Source: Aurantibacillus sp044229885
Lineage (GTDB): Bacteria > Bacteroidota > Bacteroidia > B-17B0 > Aurantibacillaceae
DNA: 64,000 nt
Assembly (NCBI GenBank): GCA_044229885.1
Contig: JBGASD010000001.1
Location: forward strand, 992,001 to 1,056,000
Direction: 5' to 3'
Shown here piece after piece: positions 16,618 through 26,002 of this stretch. Numbering within the stretch: the first letter of the stretch is position 1; every line of letters starts with the position of its first letter. Under the pieces are notes generated by a model. That model saw only the letters and a list, made by a program, of their open reading frames with translations. It was not told the DNA's origin and did no database searches. The translations under genes and the position numbers were made by a program.

Positions 16618-18768
16618 TTATTTTACCAATTTCATTTCATTTAATAAATAACCAGCTCCGGCATATTTATCAATCATCCACAAGGTAAATCTTACATCCA
16701 ATACAATGTTTCGGCAAAAGTTGCCATTGTACATTACGTCACTCATTGTACCTTCCCAGTTACGGTCAAAATTGGTGCCAATCAATTCTCCGTTAGCATT
16801 AATTACAGGGCTACCGCTATTACCACCAGTTGTGTGATTACTTCCGGTAAAGGCAATGTGAAGCTTTCCATTTTTATCTGCATATTGCCCAAAATCTTTT
16901 TTCTCGTATAACTCTAACAAACGCGGTTTTACATAAAAATCTTCAAGACCTGTTTTGTTCTTATCAACCATACCATCAATTGTGGTGTAATGTAAATACT
17001 GAACACCATCTTTAGGTTGGTAATCGGCAACCTTACCGTAAGCTACGCGTAAAGTACTGTTAGCATCCGGATAGAATTTTTTATCTTTTACATTCTCGAT
17101 CAGGCCTTTCATATATGTTTTTTGCAATTCATTTATCTGGCGGTCGTAATATCCGATTTGTGGTAATACTGTTTTTTGATAATGAATTAAAATGCTTGAA
17201 CCTAAAAGATACATTGGGTCACGTTCATAAAGCGCAGCATTCTTTTCAAAATCAGCAAACATTACTTTTGCCTTTTCATTATCTACAAAGCTTGAATTGT
17301 TGTATAAGAAATCAGTAAGTGAAGCAACATTCCCGTTATGTACATTTAAAAGCGAATCTAAAAAGCGTGGCATAAATTCACGGTCAATGTTAGCAACGTA
17401 AACCTCTAACATCGCTTTACAAAGCTTACGATCTGTTTCTTTATTAAAATTCTTAAACGGAAGAGCCGGTTTGTTATCTTTGAATACTGTTTCAAACTTA
17501 TTGTCTTTACCTGCATTTTTTTTCTTTAATTCATTGAATACGCTTATAAAGTTTGAAGAGAATCTGAAAGCCTCAACGCCCCATAAACATTCGGTAAAAT
17601 AATCATATTGCTTACTTAATGGGGCATAATCGGCATAAGTTCTTTTAAATTCTGAAAACAGGTTTTTATATAGTTCAGATTTTTTTGGATCGTTAGCAAC
17701 AAGAGCCAGGAAATCTGCTTCCTGCTTTTTCTTTTTATTAATGGCATCGGATTTTTGCAAGCCAAGCATTTCGCCACTCCATTTTTTATAATAGTTAGCT
17801 ACGCCTGCGTATTTTGCCGTGTACATTAAACGCAACGTGTCGTTCTTTTTCATATCTGCATCCAAAATATTTAAACGTTTCTCACGAAGACTTACACGTA
17901 AAGGATCTTGTTGATTAATTAAAAGATCAACAGCGTAAGAAGTTAAATACTCTTGTGTTCTTCCCGGAAAACCGTACACCATGGTAAAATCCCCTTTCTC
18001 AACGCCTTTTAACGAAATAGGAAATGAATGTGCAGGTGTATACGGAATATTTCCCTGGCTAAACTCTGCAGGTTTATTTTCTTTGTTAGCATAAATTCTG
18101 AACATACTAAAATCTGCATTATGGCGCGGCCAAACCCAATTATCTGTCTCTCCACCAAATTTACCAATGCTTTCAGGTGGTGTACCAACTAAACGTATAT
18201 CTTTAAAAGTTTCTACAACAAACAAATAATATTCGTTACCGTAATAAAACGGGCGAATAAAAGAATCATACTGAGAACCACTTTTTGCAGCAAACTCTAA
18301 TGCTTTTATGTTGGATTGAATAGCAGAATCTTTTTGGATCTCAGAAAAAGTTGATTTAATACTCCCCATAACTTTTGCCGTAACATCTTCAATACGTTTA
18401 ATAAAAGTTACAGTTAAACCAGGACACATTAATTCTTCGTTTGGCTTCATGGCCCAGTAACCATTTTTTAAATAATCGTTTTGCACCGTGCTTAAACCCG
18501 CAATAGATGAAAAGCCACAATGATGATTGGTTAGGATCAAACCTTTTGTAGAAATAACCTCAGCTGTACAACCCCCACCAAATATAGCAACAGCGTCTTT
18601 CATACTAGCTTTATTGATGCTGTATATCTGTTGAGCCGTTAGCTTAAATCCATTCTTTTTCATGTCCTGGATATTAAGTGCCTCTATTAATTGTGGCATC
18701 CACATTCCTTCATCTGCTTTTGCAAAAAGGGAAACCAGTGTAAACAATACTATAATTTTATTCTTCAT
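16618..18768 (-). CDS. S46 family dipeptidyl peptidase, DPP11-like specificity
   Basis: Periplasmic serine exopeptidase of 716 residues with signal peptide (about 1-18). The chymotrypsin-type triad is visible: TNHHCGFSSI (His83), RHNADFSMFR (Asp219) and GGNSGSP (Ser651). The family releases N-terminal dipeptides. Residue 669, 18 places after the catalytic Ser, is Arg (NFDRNWEG); this corresponds to the Arg that in Porphyromonas DPP11 selects Asp/Glu at P1, where DPP7 has Gly. I infer acidic P1 preference. It begins 33 bases after the AlgJ-like gene ends and may share its transcript. Confidence 0.92.
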   Translation of the reverse strand: MKNKIIVLFTLVSLFAKADEGMWMPQLIEALNIQDMKKNGFKLTAQQIYSINKASMKDAVAIFGGGCTAEVISTKGLILTNHHCGFSSIAGLSTVQNDYLKNGYWAMKPNEELMCPGLTVTFIKRIEDVTAKVMGSIKSTFSEIQKDSAIQSNIKALEFAAKSGSQYDSFIRPFYYGNEYYLFVVETFKDIRLVGTPPESIGKFGGETDNWVWPRHNADFSMFRIYANKENKPAEFSQGNIPYTPAHSFPISLKGVEKGDFTMVYGFPGRTQEYLTSYAVDLLINQQDPLRVSLREKRLNILDADMKKNDTLRLMYTAKYAGVANYYKKWSGEMLGLQKSDAINKKKKQEADFLALVANDPKKSELYKNLFSEFKRTYADYAPLSKQYDYFTECLWGVEAFRFSSNFISVFNELKKKNAGKDNKFETVFKDNKPALPFKNFNKETDRKLCKAMLEVYVANIDREFMPRFLDSLLNVHNGNVASLTDFLYNNSSFVDNEKAKVMFADFEKNAALYERDPMYLLGSSILIHYQKTVLPQIGYYDRQINELQKTYMKGLIENVKDKKFYPDANSTLRVAYGKVADYQPKDGVQYLHYTTIDGMVDKNKTGLEDFYVKPRLLELYEKKDFGQYADKNGKLHIAFTGSNHTTGGNSGSPVINANGELIGTNFDRNWEGTMSDVMYNGNFCRNIVLDVRFTLWMIDKYAGAGYLLNEMKLVK

Positions 18769-18801
18769 CTTTTTTATTTAAAATTTATCGTTCAACATTT
18801 A

Positions 18802-20145
18802 TCATTTCAATAAGCCTGCCATTTTCATAGCATCTACCCTAATAGCACTATCTAAAGGTATTTGAAGGTCACTGCTTTTTTGAGTTGATTTTTTTAATAA
18901 GGCCGGTGTTTCTCTTATTTGTTTAGCAAACACCTGTATCTGTCTGTTTTTTTCTGCTCGTGGATAATAAGTTTTTGGTGATGTATATAATTCAAAGGCA
19001 TCATCAATAAATGTGTTTCCAAAGCTTGGTAAGTTACCATCAGAATATAATAACATAATAACCTGGTTGCTTTCAATTTCTTTTTTAAGATCGAGTTCCC
19101 AAACTTCCACTTTTTCTCCCGGTCTTGGTGATGGCACAACACGGTTGGAGTAATACCAAAATTGTCCGCCCGCAAAACAAGCCTGCCCTACTCCCATATA
19201 AACCGGGCCATACCAATAGCTATCAGAAATAGTTAACACACGTGTTGTGTTTTTTGTGCTATCATTTTCAAACTGAATTTGCGGGTAAGCCAATTTCATG
19301 TTTTGTGGAGGATCTGAATTTAAATTCATGCTTTTTAAAACGTCGGCATCACGACTACGCGCAGAATCAACCTGGTCTATCTTTTGCCAGAAAATAAAAG
19401 GCATATCGCAATGATGTAATTTTTCGATGTGTTTAATGATCGTATCAACCGCTAAACATTCGCCGTAATAACTCCAGTGGTGACCAAATTTTGGAAACAA
19501 GGCATAAGGAGAAGTTGGTTTTAGTTTTTCGAAATAAGAATAAAGATCTAAATAATTTATTCCTAATGCTTGACTATTAGAAGCAAATAAATTATGATTT
19601 GTATTTTTTACCGCATGTACATATTTATCCTCAATAAATTCTTTACACGAAGCACCTTTGCCCGGTGCGTAAACCAATAAAAGATCAATCCCTTTTTTCT
19701 TTAATGTATCTTGTACTACTTTTGCTTTTTGCAATAACGTTTTTACTTTTTGCTCAGGCATGAGGTCATCGCCAAAAGCAGAGAAGATATAGCTCTCGCT
19801 AAATACGTAATCGTTCTTACCAATAACAAATCCATTTACACGAATTTGATTAAAGGCTTTATAATAGAATTGGTTATTTAAGCGAACCATTTTTTCTTTA
19901 AAGGCCCAGTGATCATTATTATAATCTTCTTCGGCAGCCTGGTAAGATCCATCCAGCCATGAAGCCATTGTGAATTTTGGTTTCTCATCGCTTATAACAA
20001 GGCCAACTAAATTAGGTTTGTTATAGGTTATATCTTCTTTTCCATCACGCGACTGGTATTTAATGAAGGCATAAATCATAGGCCAGGCCAGCGCTATTAA
20101 AATAACAATGTGGTGAATTGAATATGTTCTTTGTTTAACCGCCAT
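18802..20145 (-). CDS. AlgJ/AlgX-like SGNH-fold O-acetylation protein
   Basis: A 447-residue protein. N-terminal membrane anchor at about 10-30 (IVILIALAWPMIYAFIK). The AlgJ/AlgX-like region includes ENDHWAFKEKMVRLNNQFYY-type text (residues about 75-95), VIGKNDYVFSES, VYAPGKGASC, and FPKFGHHWSYYGECLAVDTI, where the D/H-x-x-W-like HHWS contains likely catalytic histidines, followed by LTISDSYWYGP, matching the Ser of the SGNH triad. It is thought to transfer acetyl groups in the periplasm onto a polysaccharide. The start overlaps the stop of the MBOAT gene by one base (TAATG), so the two are coupled. Confidence 0.85.
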   Translation of the reverse strand: MAVKQRTYSIHHIVILIALAWPMIYAFIKYQSRDGKEDITYNKPNLVGLVISDEKPKFTMASWLDGSYQAAEEDYNNDHWAFKEKMVRLNNQFYYKAFNQIRVNGFVIGKNDYVFSESYIFSAFGDDLMPEQKVKTLLQKAKVVQDTLKKKGIDLLLVYAPGKGASCKEFIEDKYVHAVKNTNHNLFASNSQALGINYLDLYSYFEKLKPTSPYALFPKFGHHWSYYGECLAVDTIIKHIEKLHHCDMPFIFWQKIDQVDSARSRDADVLKSMNLNSDPPQNMKLAYPQIQFENDSTKNTTRVLTISDSYWYGPVYMGVGQACFAGGQFWYYSNRVVPSPRPGEKVEVWELDLKKEIESNQVIMLLYSDGNLPSFGNTFIDDAFELYTSPKTYYPRAEKNRQIQVFAKQIRETPALLKKSTQKSSDLQIPLDSAIRVDAMKMAGLLK

Positions 20146-21557
20146 TAAAACCTAAAATATATAAAAGGGTTAAAATCCAATGCTGCAACATAACTTAATG
20201 AAACATAAAATAAGGTTATACCAACAAGCACTGCCAACCATTTTCCACCGTCAGAAAAATTCTCGCCATAAACATTTTCTTGTATTTGTTTTGTTTTTTT
20301 AGTGATGGTAAAGAAAGAGAACAGTAGTGCAATAACGGCCATGCAAATAAAATCGTTGTTCATGGCAAACTTACCATCAAAGAAATTGAAGGCATACATT
20401 TGTTTAATAACGTTTAAACCATAATGCAGATCTTCGTTGCGAAACAATACCCAACCGGTAATAACAATAATAAATGTAATTGGTATAGAAATGAATTTGC
20501 CAAGCTTTTCAAATACTTTTCCTAAGAATAAACGCTCAAGCACTAAAAATAAACCGTGATAAGCACCCCACAATACAAAATTCCAACTGGCACCATGCCA
20601 TAAACCTGAAAGTAAAAAAACAATAATTAGATTGCGATATAATTTAGAGTTAGAAACTTTATTGCCGCCTAATGGAATGTATAAATAGTTTTTCATCCAG
20701 CTACCAAGCGTTATGTGCCATCTGCGCCAAAATTCTGTAATACTGCCAGAGATATAAGGGTTATTAAAGTTCTCAGGAAATTTAAAGCCCATCATTTTTC
20801 CTAAACCAATGGCCATATCGCTATAACCGCTAAAATCAAAATAGATCTGGAACGTATACGCCAGCGCGCCAACCCATGCGGCGGCAGTATCTAATTGCTC
20901 AGCAGGCAATTTAAAAACTGCATCGGCCTGCATGCCTAAGGTATTAGCAATAATTGTTTTTTTAGCAAGACCCAAACAAAAAATTAAAAAGCCACTTAGT
21001 TTTATGTTAGGTGTATAATTTTTTTCGCGGTTGGTGATTTGATCGGCAATATCGTGATAGCGTACGATTGGCCCGGCAATTAATTTTGGGAATAATAAGA
21101 TGTAAGTTTGATAGTGCCAGAAATTTTTGAGCGGCTTGTGAATACCCCTATAAACATCTACGACATAAGTTAAACTCTCAAAGGTGTAAAACGAGATACC
21201 AATTGGTAATACAACTTTTATCCATGAAATTTCAGTTCCTAAAAGCGCGTTGATGTTCTCAATAAAAAAGTTACAGTATTTAAAATAAAATAAAAGGCCA
21301 ACATTTAAACACAACGAAATAATTAAGAATTTTGCTTTTGCACTTTGAGTTTTTTGGTTGTGCATGGCATTTACCAAAAAATAATCTAAAAAAGTAGTGC
21401 CAAGAATAACGAAAATAAATTTTGGCCCTCCCCAGCTATAAAAATAAATACTTGCAATTAAAATAACCGCATTTTTAAATTTATGCGGCGCTAAATGGTA
21501 CAGCAATAAAAATATTGGTAGGAAATAAACTAAATACGTTATGCTGCTAAAAACCAT
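20145..21557 (-). CDS. MBOAT family O-acyltransferase (AlgI-like)
   Basis: A 470-residue polytopic inner-membrane protein of the MBOAT family. It carries YFDFSGYSDMAIGLGKMMG, FPENFNNPYIS, TEFWRRWHITLGSWMKNYLYIPLGG and FLLSGLWHGASWNFVLWG; the His in LWHGASW is the invariant MBOAT active-site histidine. In AlgI-type systems it passes acetyl groups across the membrane to a periplasmic partner, here the coupled AlgJ-like protein. The polysaccharide acetylated is unknown; nucleotide-sugar genes lie about 16 kb away. Confidence 0.93.
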   Translation of the reverse strand: MVFSSITYLVYFLPIFLLLYHLAPHKFKNAVILIASIYFYSWGGPKFIFVILGTTFLDYFLVNAMHNQKTQSAKAKFLIISLCLNVGLLFYFKYCNFFIENINALLGTEISWIKVVLPIGISFYTFESLTYVVDVYRGIHKPLKNFWHYQTYILLFPKLIAGPIVRYHDIADQITNREKNYTPNIKLSGFLIFCLGLAKKTIIANTLGMQADAVFKLPAEQLDTAAAWVGALAYTFQIYFDFSGYSDMAIGLGKMMGFKFPENFNNPYISGSITEFWRRWHITLGSWMKNYLYIPLGGNKVSNSKLYRNLIIVFLLSGLWHGASWNFVLWGAYHGLFLVLERLFLGKVFEKLGKFISIPITFIIVITGWVLFRNEDLHYGLNVIKQMYAFNFFDGKFAMNNDFICMAVIALLFSFFTITKKTKQIQENVYGENFSDGGKWLAVLVGITLFYVSLSYVAALDFNPFIYFRF

Positions 21558-21572
21558 ATTAATTAAGGCTTA

Positions 21573-21603
21573 CAAAAATAAGATTTTTTAGGCAGGGAGC
21601 AAG
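21573..21603 (-). promoter_or_regulatory. Candidate promoter for MBOAT-AlgJ-S46 unit
   Basis: On the minus strand 21580-21573 reads TATTTTTG, an exact TAnnTTTG match, about 16 bases before the ATG. A TTGC near 21603-21600 would stand in for the -33 box with a 19-base spacer. Confidence 0.4.
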
Positions 21604-21620
21604 TTGTTTTTTAAAGGTAT

Positions 21621-21653
21621 TTTGCCCTTTTGGGGGGATTTTATTTATATTTT
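21621..21653 (+). promoter_or_regulatory. Candidate promoter for the histidine kinase operon
   Basis: TTTG at 21621-21624, a 21-base spacer, and TATATTTT at 21646-21653 (7 of 8 to TAnnTTTG), 38 bases before the ATG at 21691. Confidence 0.4.
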
Positions 21654-21690
21654 CGCATAAATTCTTTATGATTGATTTTAGAAGGGTCGT

Positions 21691-23577
21691 ATGAAAAATG
21701 TGCTGCTATATATATTTATATTCTTTGGCTTTGCGCTTTATGGCCAACAACAGAAATATATTGACAGTCTTGAAAAAAATATCACTAAAGCTTCTACATC
21801 ATTAATCAAGGCTCGCAGCATAAATCTGCTTTCAAAGGCCTATGTTTCAATAGATCTTGAAAAAGCTAAAACTTATGCCATACAGGGAATAAAACTTTCA
21901 AAAGCCAATAATTATATTGAAGAGAGTGGCAATTGTTATAACACAATGGGCGCTATTAACGCCTTTCTTGGTAGCAATTCGGAGGCTTTGCTTTATTTTG
22001 ACAGTGCCGCTGCATCATTTAAAACTATAAATAACAAAAAGGGCCTTATTTCGGCTTATAATAATCTGGGAGCCGCCTATTATACAAGAAGTGACTATAA
22101 AAAAGCCTTGGAATACTATTACAAAACATTACAACTAAGTGAGACATTAGGCGATAAAAGTGGTATAGCAGACGCTTTGACGAATATATTAGGTGTAAAT
22201 TTTGTATTAGAAGATTATACTACTGCAATAAAAAACGGATATAGGGCACATGTTTTATTTATCGAATTAAAAGACAAACAAAGTCAGGCTTTTATTTGCC
22301 ATACACTTGCAAGTGTTTTTGAAAAAAAAATGCAGTCCGATTCTGCTAAAAAATACATAAGCATATCGCTAAATCTATACCGGTTATTAAATAATAAAGA
22401 TGGTATAGCAGATAACTATGTTTTGTTAGGTTACCTAAAGAAAGACTCGGCAGTTGCTTATTTAAATTTGGCTATTGATTTATATGAGCAAACCGGTAAT
22501 CTTTATAAAAAGGCCAATACTCTGCAAGGCCTCTCTTATACTTGCTTTGAAAACAAAGATTACACCGGAAGTTTGAAGTTTTGTGAACTACTGTTAAATA
22601 CTGCTCGGGCAATAAATTCAAAAGCCCTTGAAAGAGATGCTTTAGAGTTATTGATGAAAAATTACACAATAAAGAAAATGCCTGAAAAAGCTTTATTTTA
22701 TGCTACTAAGCTAATTCCTTTGAAGGATTCGATCTTAAACGAAAATAATATTAAACAAATAGCTGAACTAAATACAAAATACCAAACAGAAAAGAAAGAG
22801 AAGGAAAACATACTTCTTAAACAGCAAAACGCTATTAAAGACCTTGAGCTTTCACGTAAGAGATATTTAATTTACCTGGCAATAATTATTTCTTTTCTTG
22901 TTTTTGTTGCTTCAGTTTTAATTATCCGTCAACAAAGATCTTTAGCGGCTCAAAAAAACTCAGAATTAAAACAACGTCTTTTAAGAATTCAAATGAATCC
23001 ACATTTTATCTTTAATTCTTTAGTTGCCATACAAAGCTTTATTTATAAAAGTGAGCCTAAAGAAGCAGGTAAATATCTTTCATCGTTTGCAAAACTTGTA
23101 CGTTTAATACTTGAAAACTCTACCCAGGAGTATATTCCTCTTTCAAAAGAGATCAACTGGCTGGAAAATTATCTTCAACTACAACTTTTACGCTTTGAAA
23201 ATAAATTTTCATATAAAATAGAGGTCGATAATGCTATTGATGCTTTAAGCACCCTCATTCCTCCAATGCTAACTCAACCCTTTATTGAAAATGCCCTTGA
23301 ACATGGCATTAACAATTTAGGCTATAAAGGTGAATTGTTGGTTGTGTTTAAAGTTCACAATAAAAATCTAATGATCGAAGTAAAGGATAATGGTATTGGC
23401 TTTTACACTCCAACCCAAAAAAAGGATAAAGCACACGTATCACTAGCACTTAGTATAACTAAAGAGCGCTTGCTATTTTTAAACAAGGATAAATCCAATA
23501 AAATTATATTTAATATTGCAGCTGAGGAATTAAAAGGCACACATATTTTATTTGAAATACCATTACAAAAAATTTAA
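21691..23577 (+). CDS. TPR-containing LytS-type sensor histidine kinase
   Basis: A 628-residue membrane kinase. After a signal peptide (about 1-19), residues 20-370 consist of tetratricopeptide-like repeats (for example YNNLGAAYYTRSDYKKALEYY), presumably the periplasmic sensing part. A coiled stretch and one membrane span (about 392-411, YLAIIISFLVFVASVLII) lead to the kinase core: QMNPHFIFNSL, in which His438 is the phosphorylation site, an N-box in PFIENALEHGI and the G-box VKDNGIGF. This is the HisKA_7TM-free LytS/YehU-type catalytic unit common in Bacteroidota. The response regulator begins 4 bases later. Confidence 0.92.
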   Translation: MKNVLLYIFIFFGFALYGQQQKYIDSLEKNITKASTSLIKARSINLLSKAYVSIDLEKAKTYAIQGIKLSKANNYIEESGNCYNTMGAINAFLGSNSEALLYFDSAAASFKTINNKKGLISAYNNLGAAYYTRSDYKKALEYYYKTLQLSETLGDKSGIADALTNILGVNFVLEDYTTAIKNGYRAHVLFIELKDKQSQAFICHTLASVFEKKMQSDSAKKYISISLNLYRLLNNKDGIADNYVLLGYLKKDSAVAYLNLAIDLYEQTGNLYKKANTLQGLSYTCFENKDYTGSLKFCELLLNTARAINSKALERDALELLMKNYTIKKMPEKALFYATKLIPLKDSILNENNIKQIAELNTKYQTEKKEKENILLKQQNAIKDLELSRKRYLIYLAIIISFLVFVASVLIIRQQRSLAAQKNSELKQRLLRIQMNPHFIFNSLVAIQSFIYKSEPKEAGKYLSSFAKLVRLILENSTQEYIPLSKEINWLENYLQLQLLRFENKFSYKIEVDNAIDALSTLIPPMLTQPFIENALEHGINNLGYKGELLVVFKVHNKNLMIEVKDNGIGFYTPTQKKDKAHVSLALSITKERLLFLNKDKSNKIIFNIAAEELKGTHILFEIPLQKI

Positions 23578-23580
23578 AAC

Positions 23581-24321
23581 ATGAATGTATTAATAGTTGA
23601 CGATGAGCAAAAAGCCAGGGAAACCATTAAGGAAATTATTAAATTATATTGCCCGCAAGTTACTTTAGTTAACGAAGCGGATAGTGTTAAAAGTGCGATA
23701 GCCTTAATTAATAAACAAAAACCTGATGCAATTATACTTGACATTCGTTTAAATGATGGAAACGGTTTTGATATTTTAAACCATATAAATTCTGAAAATA
23801 TTGCAGTCATTTTTGTTACTGCTTTTAATGAATATGCTATTAAAGCATTTCGCTTTGCTGCCTTAGACTATTTATTAAAACCAATAGACGCCGATGAATT
23901 TACACTTTCTATTGAGCGCGCCTATAAAAAAACAAATACCCAAAATTTTTCGGATAAAATTGATTCGTTTCTTCAGAATATGAAAACCGGCGAATTAAAA
24001 AAAATAACCTTAAAAACAAATGAGAATATTCATATTGTAAACATTAGTGATATTATATATTGTGAGGCTGACAAGAACTACACAACCTTCTATCAAACAG
24101 GTGGCAATAAAATTTTAGTATCCAAGCCTATTGGCGAATATGAAGAACTTCTTTCTGATGCCGGGTTTATGCGTATACACCAATCTTTTTTGGTAAATCT
24201 TGCAAACATTGCCAGTTATGAAAAAGGCGAAGGTGGTTTTGTAATAACACTTGATAAGCAAAGAGTTCCTGTTTCAACTCGTAAAAAAGAGCAATTGATG
24301 CAATTTTTAAATAAATTGTAA
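23581..24321 (+). CDS. LytTR family response regulator
   Basis: A 246-residue cytoplasmic regulator. Residues 1-118 are a receiver domain (LIVDDEQ; phospho-acceptor Asp54 in IILDIRLNDG; conserved Lys100 in DYLLKPID). Residues about 140-246 are a LytTR DNA-binding domain (IYCEADKNYTTFY, FMRIHQSFLVNL). It pairs with the LytS-type kinase immediately upstream. LytTR proteins typically bind imperfect direct repeats near their target promoters; its targets are not identifiable here, although an inverted repeat 50 bases downstream (24375-24394) is a candidate to test. Confidence 0.95.
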   Translation: MNVLIVDDEQKARETIKEIIKLYCPQVTLVNEADSVKSAIALINKQKPDAIILDIRLNDGNGFDILNHINSENIAVIFVTAFNEYAIKAFRFAALDYLLKPIDADEFTLSIERAYKKTNTQNFSDKIDSFLQNMKTGELKKITLKTNENIHIVNISDIIYCEADKNYTTFYQTGGNKILVSKPIGEYEELLSDAGFMRIHQSFLVNLANIASYEKGEGGFVITLDKQRVPVSTRKKEQLMQFLNKL

Positions 24322-24417
24322 TAAAAGATCAAAACGCTTAAACCTTATTTTCGGTTAATATAACACGCTTATACAATATTCATCTACGAATATTAGAAAT
24401 ACATTTGCATTTATTCA

Positions 24418-24454
24418 TTTGAGTTAAGTTGTAAAAAAAAGCTCTTTAATTTTG
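24418..24454 (+). promoter_or_regulatory. Candidate promoter for the secreted-protein pair at 24.5 kb
   Basis: TAATTTTG at 24447-24454 is an exact TAnnTTTG match, 25 bases before the ATG at 24479. The nearest TTTG upstream, 24418-24421, gives a longish 25-base spacer. An AATATTC/GAATATT inverted repeat (24375-24381, 24388-24394) lies upstream. Confidence 0.35.
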
Positions 24455-24478
24455 AGCGTATTATTTAACTTATAAAAA

Positions 24479-25003
24479 ATGAAAAAAATTATTTGCTTAC
24501 TATTTAGCCTTGCTTTATCTGCATTTGCTATCAACGCTCAAACAAAACCCTTGGTTGACATGACCAAATATGGGTTGCCGTTTACATGGGAGATACCTGT
24601 TTCAAAAACCCAAACACTTAATGTACAAAGCGAAAAAAGTGAAGATGATGAAACAAATATAAACTACGCAATTAGCATCGGAAAAGATAAAGCTTTTTAC
24701 ATGTCAATTTATGAATTTCCATTAAAAGCCGAAGCTTCGCCAATAGAAGAAAGAATTAAAGGACTAAAACGCTCGGCAATGCAAAGTAAAGCCTATAAAT
24801 TTGAACGTTTTGTAATTGATGAGCCAACACTTTACTTACTGGAATATAAAAAGCCCGATGAAACAGGCATGAGTTATCTATTTCAGGCAATGATAAGAAG
24901 TGCCACAAAACATTACCAGTTTACAACCAGAGGCACAAAAGAATTTAATGAAGCTGAGTGTAAGGCCATGGTGGATGCTATTAAAAGTATAAAATTTAAA
25001 TAA
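24479..25003 (+). CDS. Hypothetical secreted protein
   Basis: A 174-residue protein with a signal peptide (about 1-20, ending AINAQ). The mature chain reads as an alpha/beta protein (TKYGLPFTWEIPVSKTQ, YMSIYEFPLK, IKSIKFK) without catalytic motif. Genes with this kind of short periplasmic product are frequent in Bacteroidota. The next gene follows after 29 bases. Confidence 0.65.
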   Translation: MKKIICLLFSLALSAFAINAQTKPLVDMTKYGLPFTWEIPVSKTQTLNVQSEKSEDDETNINYAISIGKDKAFYMSIYEFPLKAEASPIEERIKGLKRSAMQSKAYKFERFVIDEPTLYLLEYKKPDETGMSYLFQAMIRSATKHYQFTTRGTKEFNEAECKAMVDAIKSIKFK

Positions 25004-25032
25004 AAAAAATAACTAATTAAACTATAAGCAAA

Positions 25033-25437
25033 ATGAAAAACACTCTTAAAACTATTGCGACACTTATTATGCTTGTAACAAGTTTACAGGCTCCTGCACA
25101 GGAACCTAAAAAGCCGGATACCGCAACAGCTAATCAATTAAAAAAAACATCCGAAAGTATGAAAGCTTTTACCAACATGTTCGATGGTAAATCAGAAAGT
25201 GTTGCTAAAGCTTTGGCTAAATTTGGAAAAGCAGAGCTTGATACAAAAGATATGGAGATGTATGGCCTTATTAATGCAAAAGTAATTACATGCGAAGTAA
25301 CCGGAACGCTTACAAAATACAGCATCGAAGTTAAATCCGGGGCCACTACCAGGAAATACACTATTGTTTGGGAAAACGAAAAAATAAGTGAAATTGTAGA
25401 TAATGGTGTAAAAAAACCATCTTTGGATGATCTTTAA
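25033..25437 (+). CDS. Hypothetical secreted protein
   Basis: A 134-residue protein: signal peptide (about 1-22, ending LQAPAQ) then a lysine-rich helical segment and a small beta-rich C-terminal half (YSIEVKSGATTRKYTIVWENEKISEI). No recognisable family. Probably in one operon with the preceding secreted protein. Ends 4 bases before a strong terminator. Confidence 0.65.
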   Translation: MKNTLKTIATLIMLVTSLQAPAQEPKKPDTATANQLKKTSESMKAFTNMFDGKSESVAKALAKFGKAELDTKDMEMYGLINAKVITCEVTGTLTKYSIEVKSGATTRKYTIVWENEKISEIVDNGVKKPSLDDL

Positions 25438-25441
25438 GAAC

Positions 25442-25472
25442 AGGCTGCCACAATATACCGGCAGCCTTTTTT
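25442..25472 (+). terminator. Rho-independent terminator
   Basis: AGGCTGCC (25442-25449) pairs with GGCAGCCT (25460-25467), followed by a T run. Confidence 0.85.
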
Positions 25473-25483
25473 AGTCGTAGATT

Positions 25484-25864
25484 ATGGTTAAATATTTATT
25501 TGTTATTTTATTTTTAATGTGCGGATGCAATAGCTTTAATGAAAGCTATTTTTCTGAATTATTAAAATCGGTTACGCGTGTTAAATTATATTGTTTTAAA
25601 AACAACGATAGTTGTTATACACTTATTGATGATGTTAATTCAATTGCTATTTTTAAAGAAATGGTAACCGGAAAAATAGAAGAACTGCCATACGAAATTC
25701 CTACCGGTAAAATTATATTTTACAGCGAAAATAAAAAACTACTTACTGTTACCATAACACCATCCGGTTGCTATTACAATTATGGTAAGGTTTTATACAA
25801 ATCCCGGTTATCTTATGAAACCGGGATGCTTTTTGAAGAAGCGTGTTACAACGTGTCAAAATAA
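25484..25864 (+). CDS. Hypothetical lipoprotein
   Basis: A 126-residue protein. The N terminus VILFLMCGC ends in a lipobox-like Cys near residue 15, so it is probably a lipoprotein. The rest contains no known domain; SYLYKS-type beta segments and three further Cys residues are all that can be seen. It starts shortly after a terminator, so it is probably transcribed separately. Confidence 0.55.
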   Translation: MVKYLFVILFLMCGCNSFNESYFSELLKSVTRVKLYCFKNNDSCYTLIDDVNSIAIFKEMVTGKIEELPYEIPTGKIIFYSENKKLLTVTITPSGCYYNYGKVLYKSRLSYETGMLFEEACYNVSK

Positions 25865-26002
25865 TTGTGCCTTTTTAATTCAAAAAGAAGCTTTTCAGAT
25901 AATTTGTTAATTAATACTAAGTGTTGATCTTTAACAAAACTTCACTTACTATGTAAAAGTTAAACTTTATTTTTCGGACAGTTAAAACCAAAAAATAAAC
26001 CC

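Noticed and set aside
25890..25990. TTTG and short repeats before the barrel gene at 26.0 kb
   Set aside because: No -7 box at acceptable spacing, so no promoter is called.
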